64,000 nt of DNA from Canna indica (Eukaryota; Streptophyta; Magnoliopsida; Zingiberales; Cannaceae): the NCBI GenBank assembly GCA_034359265.1, contig CP136897.1, positions 34,645,501 to 34,709,500 on the forward strand. The letters are read 5' to 3'. The translations under genes and the position numbers were made by a program. The notes below the pieces were generated by a model. The model was not told the origin of the DNA. It saw only the letters and a program-made list of their open reading frames with translations, and made no database searches. The first letter of the stretch is position 1, and each line of letters opens with the position of its first letter. Shown piece by piece: positions 34,528 to 46,536 of the stretch.

Positions 34528-34646
34528 GGGTGCGATCATACCAGCACTAACGCACCGGATCCCATCAGAACTCCAAAGATAAGCGTGCTTGGGCGAGAGT
34601 AGTACTAGGATGGGTGACCCCCTGGGAAGTCCTCGTGTTGCACCTT
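34528..34646 (+). rRNA. 5S rRNA: 5S rRNA gene, copy 74
   Basis: Full length. G48A, T52A. Confidence 0.92.
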
Positions 34647-35012
34647 TTTTTTTACTACCTATTTGATTGCACGACGAGATCATTTTTTTTACCAATCTTT
34701 CTAACCAAACGTTAAGGACGGACGACGTCGTCGACATAAAATTTGGCTGTCGATCGCCCGCGCGGGGCCAGCCGCAACCTCTACGGCCGGCTCGATCGAC
34801 CAACCGACCCGAAAAATTAAAATTTGTAAATAAATAAGAAAAATAACATTTCAATTATGATTTTTCGTTTAAAACGGGCGTAACTTCGTGCATTATTGTC
34901 CGATTTCATCTTTTCACGTGGCGCTAAAAGGCGCGCGAAGAGACGAAGAAAATGACCCCGAGCTATCCCTCGGACGCTCACCCTTATTAGCCGACGATCA
35001 GAAGTGCACGAC

Positions 35013-35131
35013 GGGTGCGATCATACCAGCACTAACGCACCGGATCCTATCAGAACTCCGAAGTTAAGCGTGCTTGGGCGAGAGTAGTACTAGGATGGGT
35101 GAACCCCTGGGAAGTCCTCGTGTTGCACCTT
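35013..35131 (+). rRNA. 5S rRNA: 5S rRNA gene, copy 75
   Basis: Full length. C36T, C91A. IGS with the 20-bp deletion follows (465 bp). Confidence 0.93.
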
Positions 35132-35477
35132 TTTTTTTACTACCTATGTGATTGCACGACGAGATCATTTTTTTTACCAATCTTTCTAACCAAACGTTAA
35201 GGACGGACGACGTCGTCGACATAAAATTTGGCTGTCGATCACCCGCGCGGGGCCCGCCGCAACACCAACCGACCCGAAAAATTAAAATTTGTAAATAAAT
35301 AAGAAAAATAACATTTCAATTTTTATTTTTCGTTTAGAACGGGCGTAACTCCGTGCATTATTGTCCGATTTCAGCTTTTCACGTGGCGCTAAAAGGTGCG
35401 CGAAGAGACGAAGAAAATGACCCCGAGCTATCCCTCGGACGCTCACCCTTATTAGCCGACGATCAGAAGTGCACGAC

Positions 35478-35596
35478 GGGTGCGATCATACTAGCACTAA
35501 CGCACCGGATCCCATCAGAACTCCGAAGTTAAGCGTGCTTGGGCGAGTGTAGTACTATGATGGGTGACCCCCTGGGAAGTCCTCGTGTTGCACCTT
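35478..35596 (+). rRNA. 5S rRNA: 5S rRNA gene, copy 76
   Basis: Full length. C15T, A71T, G81T. Confidence 0.92.
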
Positions 35597-35962
35597 TTTT
35601 TTTACTACCTATTTGATTGCACGACGAGATCATTTTTTTTACCAATCTTTCTAACCAAACGTTAAGGACGGACGACGTCGTCGACATAAAATTTGGCTGT
35701 CGATTGCCCGCGCGGGGCCCGCCGCAACCTCTACGGCCGGCTCGATCGACCAACCGACCCGAAAAATTAAAATTTGTAAATAAATAAGAAAAATAACATT
35801 TCAATTATTATTTTTCGTTTAAAACGGGCGTAACTCCGTGCATTATTGTCCGATTTCAGCTTTTCACGTGGCGCTAAATGGCGCGCGAAGAGACGAAGAA
35901 AATGACCCCGAGCTATCCCTCGGACGCTCACCCTTATTAGCCGACGATCAGAAGTGCACGAC

Positions 35963-36081
35963 GGGTGTGATCATACCAGCACTAACGCACCGGATCCCAT
36001 CAGAACTCCAAAGATAAGCGTGCCTGGGCGAGAGTAGTACTAGGATGGGTGACCCCCTGGGAAGTCCTCGTGTTGCACCTT
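35963..36081 (+). rRNA. 5S rRNA: 5S rRNA gene, copy 77
   Basis: Full length. C6T, G48A, T52A, T62C; three A-box region changes. Confidence 0.91.
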
Positions 36082-36447
36082 TTTTTTTACTACCTATTTG
36101 ATTGCACGACGAGATCATTTTTTTTACCAATCTTTCTAACCAAACGTTAAGGACGGACGACGTCGTCGACATAAAATTTGGCTGTCGATCGCCCGCGCGG
36201 GGCCAGCCGCAACCTCTACGGCCGGCTCGATCGACCAACCGACCCGAAAAATTAAAATTTGTAAATAAATAAGAAAAATAACATTTCAATTATGATTTTT
36301 CGTTTAAAACGGGCGTAACTTCGTGCATTATTGTCCGATTTCATCTTTTCACGTGGCGCTAAAAGGCGCGCGAAGAGACGAAGAAAATGACCCCGAGCTA
36401 TCCCTCGGACGCTCACCCTTATTAGCCGACGATCAGAAGTGCACGAC

Positions 36448-36566
36448 GGGTGCGATCATACCAGCACTAACGCACCGGATCCTATCAGAACTCCGAAGTT
36501 AAGCGTGCTTGGGCGAGAGTAGTACTAGGATGGGTGAACCCCTGGGAAGTCCTCGTGTTGCACCTT
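36448..36566 (+). rRNA. 5S rRNA: 5S rRNA gene, copy 78
   Basis: Full length. C36T, C91A. Confidence 0.94.
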
Positions 36567-36932
36567 TTTTTTTACTACCTATTTGATTGCACGACGAGAT
36601 CATTTTTTTTACCAATCTTTCTAACCAAACGTTAAGGACGGACGACGTCGTCGACATAAAATTTGGCTGTCGATCGCCCGCGCGGGGCCTGCCGCAACCT
36701 CTACGGCCGGCTCGATCGACCAAACGACCCGAAAAATTAAAATTTGTAAATAAATAAGAAAAATAACATTTCAATTATGATTTTTCGTTTAAAACGGGTG
36801 TAACTCCGTGCATTATTGTCCGATTTCAGCTTTTCACGTGGCGCTAAAAGGCGCGCGAAGAGACGAAGAAAATGACCCCGAGCTATCCCTCGGACGCTCA
36901 CCCTTATTAGCCGACGATCAGAAGTGCACGAC

Positions 36933-37051
36933 GGGTGTGATCATACCAGCACTAACGCACCGGATCCCATCAGAACTCCAAAGATAAGCGTGCTTGGGCG
37001 AGAGTAGTACTAGGATGGGTGACCCCCTGGGAAGTCCTCGTGTTGCACCTT
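36933..37051 (+). rRNA. 5S rRNA: 5S rRNA gene, copy 79
   Basis: Full length. C6T, G48A, T52A. Confidence 0.92.
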
Positions 37052-37417
37052 TTTTTTTACTACCTATTTGATTGCACGACGAGATCATTTTTTTTACCAA
37101 TCTTTCTAACCAAACGTTAAGGACGGACGACGTCGTCGACATAAAATTTGGCTGTCGATCGCCCGCGCGGGGCCAGCCGCAACCTCTACGGCCGGCTCGA
37201 TCGACCAACCGACCCGAAAAATTAAAATTTGTAAATAAATAAGAAAAATAACATTTCAATTATGATTTTTCGTTTAAAACGGGCGTAACTTCGTGCATTA
37301 TTGTCCGATTTCATCTTTTCACGTGGCGCTAAAAGGCACGCGAAGAGACGAAGAAAATGACCCCGAGCTATCCCTTGGACGCTCACCCTTATTAGCCGAC
37401 GATCAGAAGTGCACGAC

Positions 37418-37536
37418 GGGTGCGATCATACCAGCACTAACGCACCGGATCCCATCAGAACTCTGAAGTTAATCGTGCTTGGGCGAGAGTAGTACTAGGA
37501 TGGGTGACCCCCTAGGAAGTCCTCATGTAGCACCTT
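37418..37536 (+). rRNA. 5S rRNA: 5S rRNA gene, copy 80
   Basis: Full length. C47T, G56T, G97A, G108A, T112A, as copies 64 and 83. IGS with the 20-bp deletion follows. Confidence 0.9.
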
Positions 37537-37882
37537 TTTTTTTTTTACCTATTTGAGTGCACGACGAGATCATTTTTTTTACCAATCTTTCTAACCAAAC
37601 GTTAAGGACAGACGACGTCGTCGACATAAAATTTGGCTGTTGATCACCCGCGCGGGGCCCGCCGCAACACCAACCGACCCGAAAAATTAAAATTTGTAAA
37701 TAAATAAGAAAAATAACATTTCAATTTTTATTTTTCGTTTAGAACGGGCGTAACTCCGTGCATTATTGTTCGATTTCAGCTTTTCACGTGGCGCTAAAAG
37801 GTGCGCGAAGAGACGAAGAAAATGACCCCGAGCTATCCCTCGGACGCTCACCCTTATTAGCCGACGATCAGAAGTGCACGAC

Positions 37883-38001
37883 GGGTGCGATCATACTAGC
37901 ACTAATGCACCGGATCCCATCAGAACTCCGAAGTTAAGCGTGCTTGGGCGAGAGTAGTACTATGATGGGTGACCCCCTGGGAAGTCCTCGTGTTGCACCT
38001 T
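37883..38001 (+). rRNA. 5S rRNA: 5S rRNA gene, copy 81
   Basis: Full length. C15T, C24T, G81T. Confidence 0.94.
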
Positions 38002-38367
38002 TTTTTTTACTACCTATTTGATTGCACGACGAGATCATTTTTTTTACCAATCTTTCTAACCAAACGTTAAGGACGGACGACGTCGTCGACATAAAATTTG
38101 GCTGTCGATCGCCCGCGCGGGGCCCGCCGCAACCTCTACGGCCGGCTCGATCGACCAACCGACCCGAAAAATTAAAATTTGTAAATAAATAAGAAAAATA
38201 ACATTTCAATTATTATTTTTCAATTAAAACGGGCGTAACTCCGTGCATTATTGTCCGATTTCAGCTTTTCACGTGGCGCTAAAAGGCGCGCGAAGAGACG
38301 AAGAAAATGACCCCGAGCTATCCCTCGGACGCTCACCCTTATTAGCCGACGATCATAAGTGCACGAC

Positions 38368-38486
38368 GGGTGCGATCATACCAGCACTAACGCACCCGAT
38401 CCCATCAGAACTTCGAAGTTAAGCGTGCTTGGGCGAGAGTAGTACTAGTATGGGTGACCCCCTAGGAAGTCCTCGTGTTGCACCTT
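38368..38486 (+). rRNA. 5S rRNA: 5S rRNA gene, copy 82
   Basis: Full length. G30C, C46T, G82T, G97A. Downstream IGS is the GCCAGCCGC type, unlike its partner copy 66, which marks a crossover. Confidence 0.92.
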
Positions 38487-38852
38487 TTTTTTTACTACCT
38501 ATTTGATTGCACGACGAGATCATTTTTTTTACCAATCTTTCTAACCAAACGTTAAGGACGGACGACGTCGTCGACATAAAATTTGGCTGTCGATCGCCCG
38601 CGCGGGGCCAGCCGCAACCTCTACGGCCGGCTCGATCGACCAACCGACCCGAAAAATTAAAATTTGTAAATAAATAAGAAAAATAACATTTCAATTATGA
38701 TTTTTCGTTTAAAACGGGCGTAACTTCGTGCATTATTGTCCGATTTCATCTTTTCACGTGGCGCTAAAAGGCACGCGAAGAGACGAAGAAAATGACCCCG
38801 AGCTATCCCTTGGACGCTCACCCTTATTAGCCGACGATCAGAAGTGCACGAC

Positions 38853-38971
38853 GGGTGCGATCATACCAGCACTAACGCACCGGATCCCATCAGAACTCTG
38901 AAGTTAATCGTGCTTGGGCGAGAGTAGTACTAGGATGGGTGACCCCCTAGGAAGTCCTCATGTAGCACCTT
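38853..38971 (+). rRNA. 5S rRNA: 5S rRNA gene, copy 83
   Basis: Full length. C47T, G56T, G97A, G108A, T112A. IGS with the 20-bp deletion follows. Confidence 0.9.
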
Positions 38972-39317
38972 TTTTTTTTTTACCTATTTGAGTGCACGAC
39001 GAGATCATTTTTTTTACCAATCTTTCTAACCAAACGTTAAGGACAGACGACGTCGTCGACATAAAATTTGGCTGTTGATCACCCGCGCGGGGCCCGCCGC
39101 AACACCAACCGACCCGAAAAATTAAAATTTGTAAATAAATAAGAAAAATAACATTTCAATTTTTATTTTTCGTTTAGAACGGGCGTAACTCCGTGCATTA
39201 TTGTTCGATTTCAGCTTTTCACGTGGCGCTAAAAGGTGCGCGAAGAGACGAAGAAAATGACCCCGAGCTATCCCTCGGACGCTCACCCTTATTAGCCGAC
39301 GATCAGAAGTGCACGAC

Positions 39318-39436
39318 GGGTGCGATCATACTAGCACTAATGCACCGGATCCCATCAGAACTCCGAAGTTAAGCGTGCTTGGGCGAGAGTAGTACTATGA
39401 TGGGTGACCCCCTGGGAAGTCCTCGTGTTGCACCTT
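39318..39436 (+). rRNA. 5S rRNA: 5S rRNA gene, copy 84
   Basis: Full length. C15T, C24T, G81T. Confidence 0.94.
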
Positions 39437-39802
39437 TTTTTTTACTACCTATTTGATTGCACGACGAGATCATTTTTTTTACCAATCTTTCTAACCAAAC
39501 GTTAAGGACGGACGACGTCGTCGACATAAAATTTGGCTGTCGATCGCCCGCGCGGGGCCCGCCGCAACCTCTACGGCCGGCTCGATCGACCAACCGACCC
39601 GAAAAATTAAAATTTGTAAATAAATAAGAAAAATAACATTTCAATTATTATTTTTCAATTAAAACGGGCGTAACTCCGTGCATTATTGTCCGATTTCAGC
39701 TTTTCACGTGGCGCTAAAAGGCGCGCGAAGAGACGAAGAAAATGACCCCGAGCTATCCCTCGGACGCTCACCCTTATTAGCCGACGATCATAAGTGCACG
39801 AC

Positions 39803-39921
39803 GGGTGCGATCATACCAGCACTAACGCACCCGATCCCATCAGAACTTCGAAGTTAAGCGTGCTTGGGCGAGAGTAGTACTAGTATGGGTGACCCCCTAG
39901 GAAGTCCTCGTGTTGCACCTT
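39803..39921 (+). rRNA. 5S rRNA: 5S rRNA gene, copy 85
   Basis: Full length. G30C, C46T, G82T, G97A. Confidence 0.92.
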
Positions 39922-40287
39922 TTTTTTTACTACCTATTTGATTGCACGACGAGATCATTTTTTTTACCAATCTTTCTAACCAAACGTTAAGGACGGACGA
40001 CGTCGTCGACATAAAATTTGGCTGTCGATCGCCCGCGCGGGGCCCGCTGCAACCTCTACGGCCGGCTCGATCGACCAACCGACCCGAAAAATTAAAATTT
40101 GTAAATAAATAAGAAAAATAACATTTCAATTATTATTTTTCGTTTAAAACGGGTGTAACTTCGTGCATTATTGTCCGATTTCAGCTTTTCACGTGGCGCT
40201 AAAAGGCACGCGAAGTGACGAAGAAAATGACCCCGAGCTATCCCTCGGATGCTCACCCTTATTAGCCGACGATCAGAAGTGCATGAC

Positions 40288-40406
40288 GGGTGCGATCATA
40301 CCAGCACTAACGCACCCGATCCCATCAGAACTTCGAAGTTAAGCGTGCTTGGGCGAGAGTAGTACTAGTATGGGTGACCCCCTGGGAAGTCCTCGTGTTG
40401 CACCTT
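40288..40406 (+). rRNA. 5S rRNA: 5S rRNA gene, copy 86
   Basis: Full length. G30C, C46T, G82T. Confidence 0.93.
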
Positions 40407-40772
40407 TTTTTTTACTACCTATTTGATTGCACGACGAGATCATTTTTTTTACCAATCTTTCTAACCAAATGTTAAGGACGGACGACGTCGTCGACATAAA
40501 ATTTGGCTGTCGATCGCCCGCGCGGGGCCCGCTGCAACCTCTACGGCCGGCTCGATCGACCAACCGACCCGAAAAATTAAAATTTGTAAATAAATAAGAA
40601 AAATAACATTTCAATTATTATTTTTCGTTTAAAACGGGCGTAACTCCGTGCATTATTGTCCGATTTCAGCTTTTCACGTGGCGCTAAAAGGCGCGCGAGG
40701 AGACGAAGAAAATGACCCCGAGCTATCCCTCGGATGCTCACCCTTATTAGCCGACGATCAGAAGTGCATGAC

Positions 40773-40891
40773 GGGTGCGATCATACCAGCACTAACGCAC
40801 CGGATCCCATCAGAACTCCGAAGTTAAGCGTGCTTGGGCGAGAATAGTACTAGGATGGGTGACCCCCTGGGAAGTCCTCGTGTTGCACCTT
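40773..40891 (+). rRNA. 5S rRNA: 5S rRNA gene, copy 87
   Basis: Full length. G72A only; partner of copy 68. Confidence 0.93.
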
Positions 40892-41257
40892 TTTTATTAC
40901 TACCTATTTGATTGCACGACGAGATCATTTTTTTTACCAATCTTTCTAACCAAACGTTAAGGACGGACGACGTAGTCGACATAAAATTTGGCTTTTGATC
41001 GCCCGCGCAGGACCCGCCGTAACCTCTACGGCCGGCTCGATCGACCAACCGACCCGAAAAATTAAAATTTCTAAATAAATAAGAAAAATAACATTTCAAT
41101 TATTATTTTTCGTTTAAAACGGGTGTAACTTCGTGCATTATTGTCCGATTTCAGGTTTTCACGTGGCGCTAAAGGGCGCGCCAAGAGACGAAGAAAATGA
41201 CCCCGAGCTATCCCTCGGACGCTCACCCTTATTAGCCGACGATCAGAAGTGCATGTC

Positions 41258-41376
41258 GGGTGCGATCATACCAGCACTAACGCACCGGATCCCATCAGAA
41301 CTCCGAAGTTAAGCGTACTTGGGTGAGAGTAGTACTAGGATGGGTGACCCCCTGGGAAGTGCTCGTGTTGCACTTT
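41258..41376 (+). rRNA. 5S rRNA: 5S rRNA gene, copy 88
   Basis: Full length. G60A, C67T, C104G, C117T; partner of copy 69. Confidence 0.92.
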
Positions 41377-41741
41377 TTTTTTTACTACCTATTTGACTTC
41401 ACGACGAGATCATTTTTTTTACCAATCTTTCTAACCAAACGTTAAGGACGGACGACGTCGTCGACATAAAATTTGGCTGTCGATCGCCCGCGCGGGGCCC
41501 GCCGCAACCTCTACGGCCGGCTCGTTCGACCAACCGATCCGAAAAATTAAAATTTTAAATAAATATGAAAAATAACATTTCAATTATTATTTTTCGTTTA
41601 AAACGGGCGTAACTCCGTGCATTATTGTCCGATTTCAGCTTTTCACGTGGTGCTAAAAGGCGAGCGAAGAGACGAAGAAAATGAGCCCGAGCTATCCCTC
41701 GGACGCTCACCCTTATTAGCCGACGATCAGAAGTGCATGAC

Positions 41742-41860
41742 GGGTGCGATCATACCAGTAGTAATGCACCGGATCCCATCAGAACTCCGAAGTTAAGCGT
41801 GCTTGGGCGAGAGTAGTACTAGGATGGGTGACCCCCAGGGTAGTCCTCGTGTTGCACCTT
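41742..41860 (+). rRNA. 5S rRNA: 5S rRNA gene, copy 89
   Basis: Full length. C18T, C20G, C24T, T96A, A100T; partner of copy 70. GC-block deletion in its IGS. Confidence 0.91.
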
Positions 41861-42214
41861 TTTTTTACTACATATTTGATTGCACGACGATATCATTTTT
41901 TTTACCAATCTTTCTAACCAAACGTTAAGGACGGACGACGTCGTCGACATAAAATTTGGCTGTCGATCGCCCGCCCCAACCTCTACGGCCGGCTCGATCG
42001 ACCAACCGACCCGAAAAATTAAAATTTGTAAACAAATAAGAAAAATAACATTTCAATTATTATTTTTCGTTTAAAACGGGCGTAACTCCGTGCATTATTG
42101 TCCGATTTCAGCTTTTCATGTGGCGCTAAAAGGCGCGCGAAGAGACGAAGAAAATGACCCCGAGCTATCCCTCGAACGCTCACCCTAATTAGCCGACGAT
42201 CAGAAGTGCAAGAT

Positions 42215-42333
42215 GGGTGTGATCATACTAGCTCTAACGCACCGGATCCCATCACAACTCCGAAGTTAAGCGTGCTTGGGCGAGAGTAGTATTTGGATGG
42301 GTGACCCCTTGGGAAGTTCTCGTGTTGCACCTT
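42215..42333 (+). rRNA. 5S rRNA: 5S rRNA gene, copy 90 (divergent)
   Basis: Full length. C6T, C15T, A19T, G41C, C78T, A80T, C95T, C104T. TTATTA upstream is TAATTA. Two C-box changes; activity doubtful. Confidence 0.87.
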
Positions 42334-42698
42334 TTTTTTACTACCTATTTGATTGCACGACGAGATCATTTTTTTTACCAATCTTTCTAACCAAACGTTA
42401 AGGACGGACGACGTCGTCGACATAAAATTTGGCTGTCGATCGCCCGCGAGGGGCCCGCCGCAACCTCTACGGCCGACTCGATCGACCAACTGACCCGAAA
42501 AATTAAAATTTGTAAATAAATAAGAAAAATAACATTTCAATTATTATTTTTCGTTTAAAACGATCGTAACTCCGTGCATTATTGTCCGATTTCAGCTTTT
42601 CATGTGGCGCTAAAAGGCGCGCGAAGAGACGAAGAAAATGACCCCGAGCTATCCCTCGGACGCTCACCCTTATTAGCCGACGATCAGAAGTGCAAGAC

Positions 42699-42817
42699 GG
42701 GTGCGATCATACCAGCACTAACGCACCGGATCCCATCAGAACTCCGAAGTTAAGCGTGCTTGGGCGAGAGTAGTACTAGCATGGGTCACCCCCTGGGAAG
42801 TCCTCGTGTTGCACCTT
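42699..42817 (+). rRNA. 5S rRNA: 5S rRNA gene, copy 91
   Basis: Full length. G82C, G89C, both in the C box. GC-block deletion in its IGS. Confidence 0.91.
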
Positions 42818-43172
42818 TTTTTTTATTACCTATTTGATTGCACGACGAGATCATTTTTTTTACCAATCTTTCTGACCAAACGTTAAGGACGGACGACCTC
42901 GTCGACATAAAATTTGGCTGTCGATCGCCCGCCGCAACCTCTACGGCCGGCTCGATCGACCAACCGACCCAAAAAATTAAAATTTGTAAATAAATAAGAA
43001 AAATAACATTTCAATTATTATTTTTCGTTTAAAACGGGCGTAACTCCGTGCATTATTGTCCGATTTCAGCTTTTCACATGGCGCTAAAAGGCGCGCGAAG
43101 AGACGAAGAAAATGACCCCGAGCTATCCCTCGGACGCTCACCCTTATTAGCCGACTATCAGAAGTGCACGAC

Positions 43173-43291
43173 GGGTGCGATCATACCAGCACTAACGCAC
43201 TGGATCCCATCAAAACTCCGAAGTTAAGCGTGCTTGGGCGAGAGTAGTAATAGGATGGGTGACCCCCTGGGAAGTCCTCGTGTTGCCCCTT
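43173..43291 (+). rRNA. 5S rRNA: 5S rRNA gene, copy 92
   Basis: Full length. C29T, G41A, C78A, A115C. The stop is only CCTTATTTTT, and the second T run is deleted in this IGS, so termination may be weak. Confidence 0.9.
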
Positions 43292-43309
43292 ATTTTTACT
43301 ACCTATTTG

Positions 43310-43345
43310 ATTGCACGACGAGATCTTTCCTACCAAACGTTAAGG
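43310..43345 (+). other. IGS deletion removing the second T run (after copy 92)
   Basis: GAGATC is followed at once by TTTCCTACCAAACG. The second oligo-T run and part of the following motif are lost, giving a 467-bp unit. Confidence 0.75.
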
Positions 43346-43639
43346 ACGGACGACGTCGTCGACATAAAATTTGGTTGTCGATCGCCCGCGCGGGGCCCGC
43401 CGCAACCTCTACGGCCGGCTCGATCGACCAATCGACCCGAAAAGTTTAAATTTGTAAATAAATAAGAAAAATAACATTTCAATTATTATTTTCTTTTAAA
43501 ACGTGCGTAACTTCGTGCATTATTGTCCGATTTCAGCTTTTCACGTGGCGCTGAAAGGCGCGCGAAGAGACGAAGAAAATGACCTCGAGCTGTCCCTCGG
43601 ACGCTCACCCTTATTAGACGACGATCAGAAGTGCATGAC

Positions 43640-43758
43640 GGGTGCGATCATACCAGCACTAACGCACCGGATCCCATCAGAACATCGAAGTTAAGCGTGC
43701 TTGGCCGAAAGTAGTATTAGGATGGGTGACCCCCTGGGTAGTTCTCGTGTTGCACCTT
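43640..43758 (+). rRNA. 5S rRNA: 5S rRNA gene, copy 93
   Basis: Full length. T45A, C46T, G66C, G70A, C78T, A100T, C104T. Confidence 0.89.
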
Positions 43759-44123
43759 TTTTTTTACTACCTATTTGATTGCACGACGAGATCATTTTTT
43801 TACCAATCTTTCTAACCAAACGTTAAGGACGGACGACGTCGTCGACATAAATTTTGGCTGTCGATCGCCCGCGCGGGGCCTGCCGCAACCTCTACGGCCG
43901 GCTCGATCGACAAACCCACCCGAAAAATTAAAATTTGTAAATAAATAAGAAAAATAACATTTCAATTATTATTTTTCGTTTAAAACGGGCGTAATTCCGT
44001 GCATTATTGTCCGATTTCAGCTTTTCACGTGGCGCTAAAAGGCGCGCGAAGAGACGAAGAAAATGACCCCGAGCTATCCTTCGGACGCTCACCCTTATTA
44101 GCTGACGATCAGAAGTGCATGAT

Positions 44124-44241
44124 CGGTGCGATCATACCAGCACTAATGCACCGGGCCCATCAGAACTGCGAAGTTAAGCGTGCTTGGGCGAGAGTGGTAC
44201 TAGGATCGGTGACCCCCTGGGAAGTCCTCGTGTTGCCCTTG
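44124..44241 (+). rRNA. 5S rRNA: 5S rRNA gene, copy 94 (1-nt deletion)
   Basis: 118 nt. G1C, C24T, a one-base loss at 31-34 (CCGGGCCC in place of CCGGATCCC), C46G, A74G, G85C, A115C, C117T. Likely compromised. Confidence 0.86.
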
Positions 44242-44607
44242 TTTTTTTACTACCTATTTGATTGCACGACGAGATCATTTTTTTTACCAATCTTTCTAAC
44301 CAAACGTTAAGGACGGACGACGTCGTCGCCATAAATCTTGGCTGTCGATCGCCCGCGCGGGGCCCGCTACAACCTCTACGGCCGGCTCGATCGACCAACC
44401 GACCCGAAAAATTTAAATTTGTAAATAAATAAGAAAAATAACATTTCAATTATTATTTTTCGTTTAAAACGGGCGTAACTCCGTGCATTGTTATCCGATT
44501 TCAGCATTTCACGTGGCGCTGAAAGGTGCGCGAAGAGTAGAAGAAAATGACCCCGAGCTGTCCCTCGGACGCTCACCCTTATTAGCCGACGATCAGAAGT
44601 GCATGAC

Positions 44608-44726
44608 GGGTGCGATCATACCAGCACTAACGCACAGGATCCCATCAGAACTCCGAAGTGAAGCGTGCTTGGGCGAGAGTAGTACTAGGATGGGGGACCC
44701 CCTGGGAAGTCCTCGTGTTGCACCTT
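44608..44726 (+). rRNA. 5S rRNA: 5S rRNA gene, copy 95
   Basis: Full length. C29A, T53G (A box GTGAAG), T88G (C box). Confidence 0.89.
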
Positions 44727-45093
44727 TTTTTTTTACTAACGATTTGATTGCACGACGAGATCATTTTTTTTACCAATCTTTCTAACCAAACGTTAAGGAC
44801 GGACGACGTCGTCGACATAAAATTTGGCTGTCGATCGCCCGCGCGGGGCCCGCCGCAACCTCTACGGCCGGCTCGATCGACCAATTGACCCAAAAAATTT
44901 AAATTTTTAAATAAATAAGAAAAATAACATTTCAATTATTAATTTTCGTTTAAAACGGGTGTAACTCCGTGCATTATTGTCCGATTTCAGCATTTCACGT
45001 GGCGCTAAAAGACGCGCGAAGAGACGAAGAAAATGACCTCGAGCTGTCCCTCGGACGCTCACCCTTATTAGACGACGATCAGAAGTGCATGAC

Positions 45094-45212
45094 GGGTTCG
45101 ATCATACCAGCGCTAACGCACCGGATCCCATCAGAACATCGAAGTTAAGCGTGCTTGGGCGAGAGTAGTACTATGATGGGGGACCCCCTGGGAAGTCCTC
45201 GTGTTGCACCTT
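45094..45212 (+). rRNA. 5S rRNA: 5S rRNA gene, copy 96
   Basis: Full length. G5T, A19G, T45A, C46T, G81T, T88G. Confidence 0.89.
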
Positions 45213-45579
45213 TTTTTTTTACTACCTATTTGATTGCACGACGAGATCATTTTTTTTAGCAATCTTTCTAACGAAACGTTAAGGACGGATGACGTCGTCG
45301 ACATTAAATTTGGCTGTCGATCGCCCGCGCGGGGCCCGCCGCAACCTCTACGGCCGGCTCGATCGACCAACCGACCCGAAAAATTAAAATTTGTAAATAA
45401 ATAAGAAAAATAACTTTTCAATTATTATTTTTCGTTTAAAACGGGCGTAACTCCGTGCATTATTGTCCGATTTCAGCTTTTCACGTGGCGCTAAAAGGCG
45501 CGCGAAGAGACGAAGAAAATGACCAGGAGCTATCCCTCGAACGCTCACCCTTATTAGCCGACGATCAGAAATGCATATT

Positions 45580-45698
45580 CGTTGCGATCATACCAGCACT
45601 AACGCATCGGATCCCATTAGAACTTCGAAGTTAAGCGTGCTTGGGCGAGAGTAGTACTAGGATGGTTGACCCCTTGGGAAGTCCTCGTGTTGCACTTT
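45580..45698 (+). rRNA. 5S rRNA: 5S rRNA gene, copy 97
   Basis: Full length. G1C, G3T, C28T, C39T, C46T, G87T, C95T, C117T. The 5' strand of helix I is weakened. Confidence 0.88.
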
Positions 45699-46052
45699 TT
45701 CTTTTACTAATATTTGATTGCACGACGAGATCATTTTTTTTACCAATCTTTCTAACCAAACGTTAAGGACGGACGACATCGTCGCCATAAATCTTGGCTG
45801 TCGATCGCCCGCCGCAACCTCTACGGCCGGCTCGATCGACCAACCGATCCGAAAAATTAAAATTTGTAAATAAATAAGAAAAATAACATTTCAATCATTA
45901 TTTTTCGTTTAAAACGGGCGTAACTCCGTGCATTATTGTCCGATTTCAACTTTTCACGTGGCGCTGAAAGGCGCGCGAAGAGTAGAATAAAATGACCCCG
46001 AGCTGTCCCTCGGACGCTCACCCTTATTAGCCGACGATCAGAAGTGCATGAT

Positions 46053-46171
46053 CGGTGCGATCATACCAGCACTAATGCACCGGATCCCATCAGAACTCCG
46101 AAGTTGAGCGTGCTTGGGCGAGAGTGGTACTAGGATCGGTGACCACATGGGAAGTCCTCGTGTCGCACTTG
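46053..46171 (+). rRNA. 5S rRNA: 5S rRNA gene, copy 98 (divergent)
   Basis: Full length. G1C, C24T, A54G, A74G, G85C, C93A, C95A, T112C, C117T. A and C boxes damaged; possible pseudogene. Confidence 0.86.
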
Positions 46172-46536
46172 TTTTTTTACTACCTATTTGATTGCACGAT
46201 GAGATCATTTTTTCTACCAATCTTTCTAACCAAACGTTAAGGATGGACGACGTCGTCGCCATAAATCTTGGCTGTCGATCGCCCGCGCGGGGCCCGCTAC
46301 AACCTCTACGGCGGGCTCGATCGACCAACCGACCCAAAAAATTTAAATTTGTAAATAAATAAGAAAATAACATTTCAATTATTAATTTTCGTTTAAAACG
46401 GGCGTAACTCCGTGCATTATTGTCCGATTTCAGCTTTTCACGTGGCGTTCAAAGGCGCGCGAAGAGACGAAGAAAATGACCTCGAGCTGTCCCTCGGACG
46501 CTCACCCTTATTAGCCGACGATCAGAAGTGCATGAT

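Larger units (their letters stand above)
37170..40040 (+). repeat. 1435-bp three-unit tandem duplication
   Basis: Copies 80-82 (37418, 37883, 38368) are followed directly by the same three types at 38853, 39318 and 39803. The period is 1435 bp (465+485+485), so the 465-bp deletion unit is carried in each. Confidence 0.85.
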
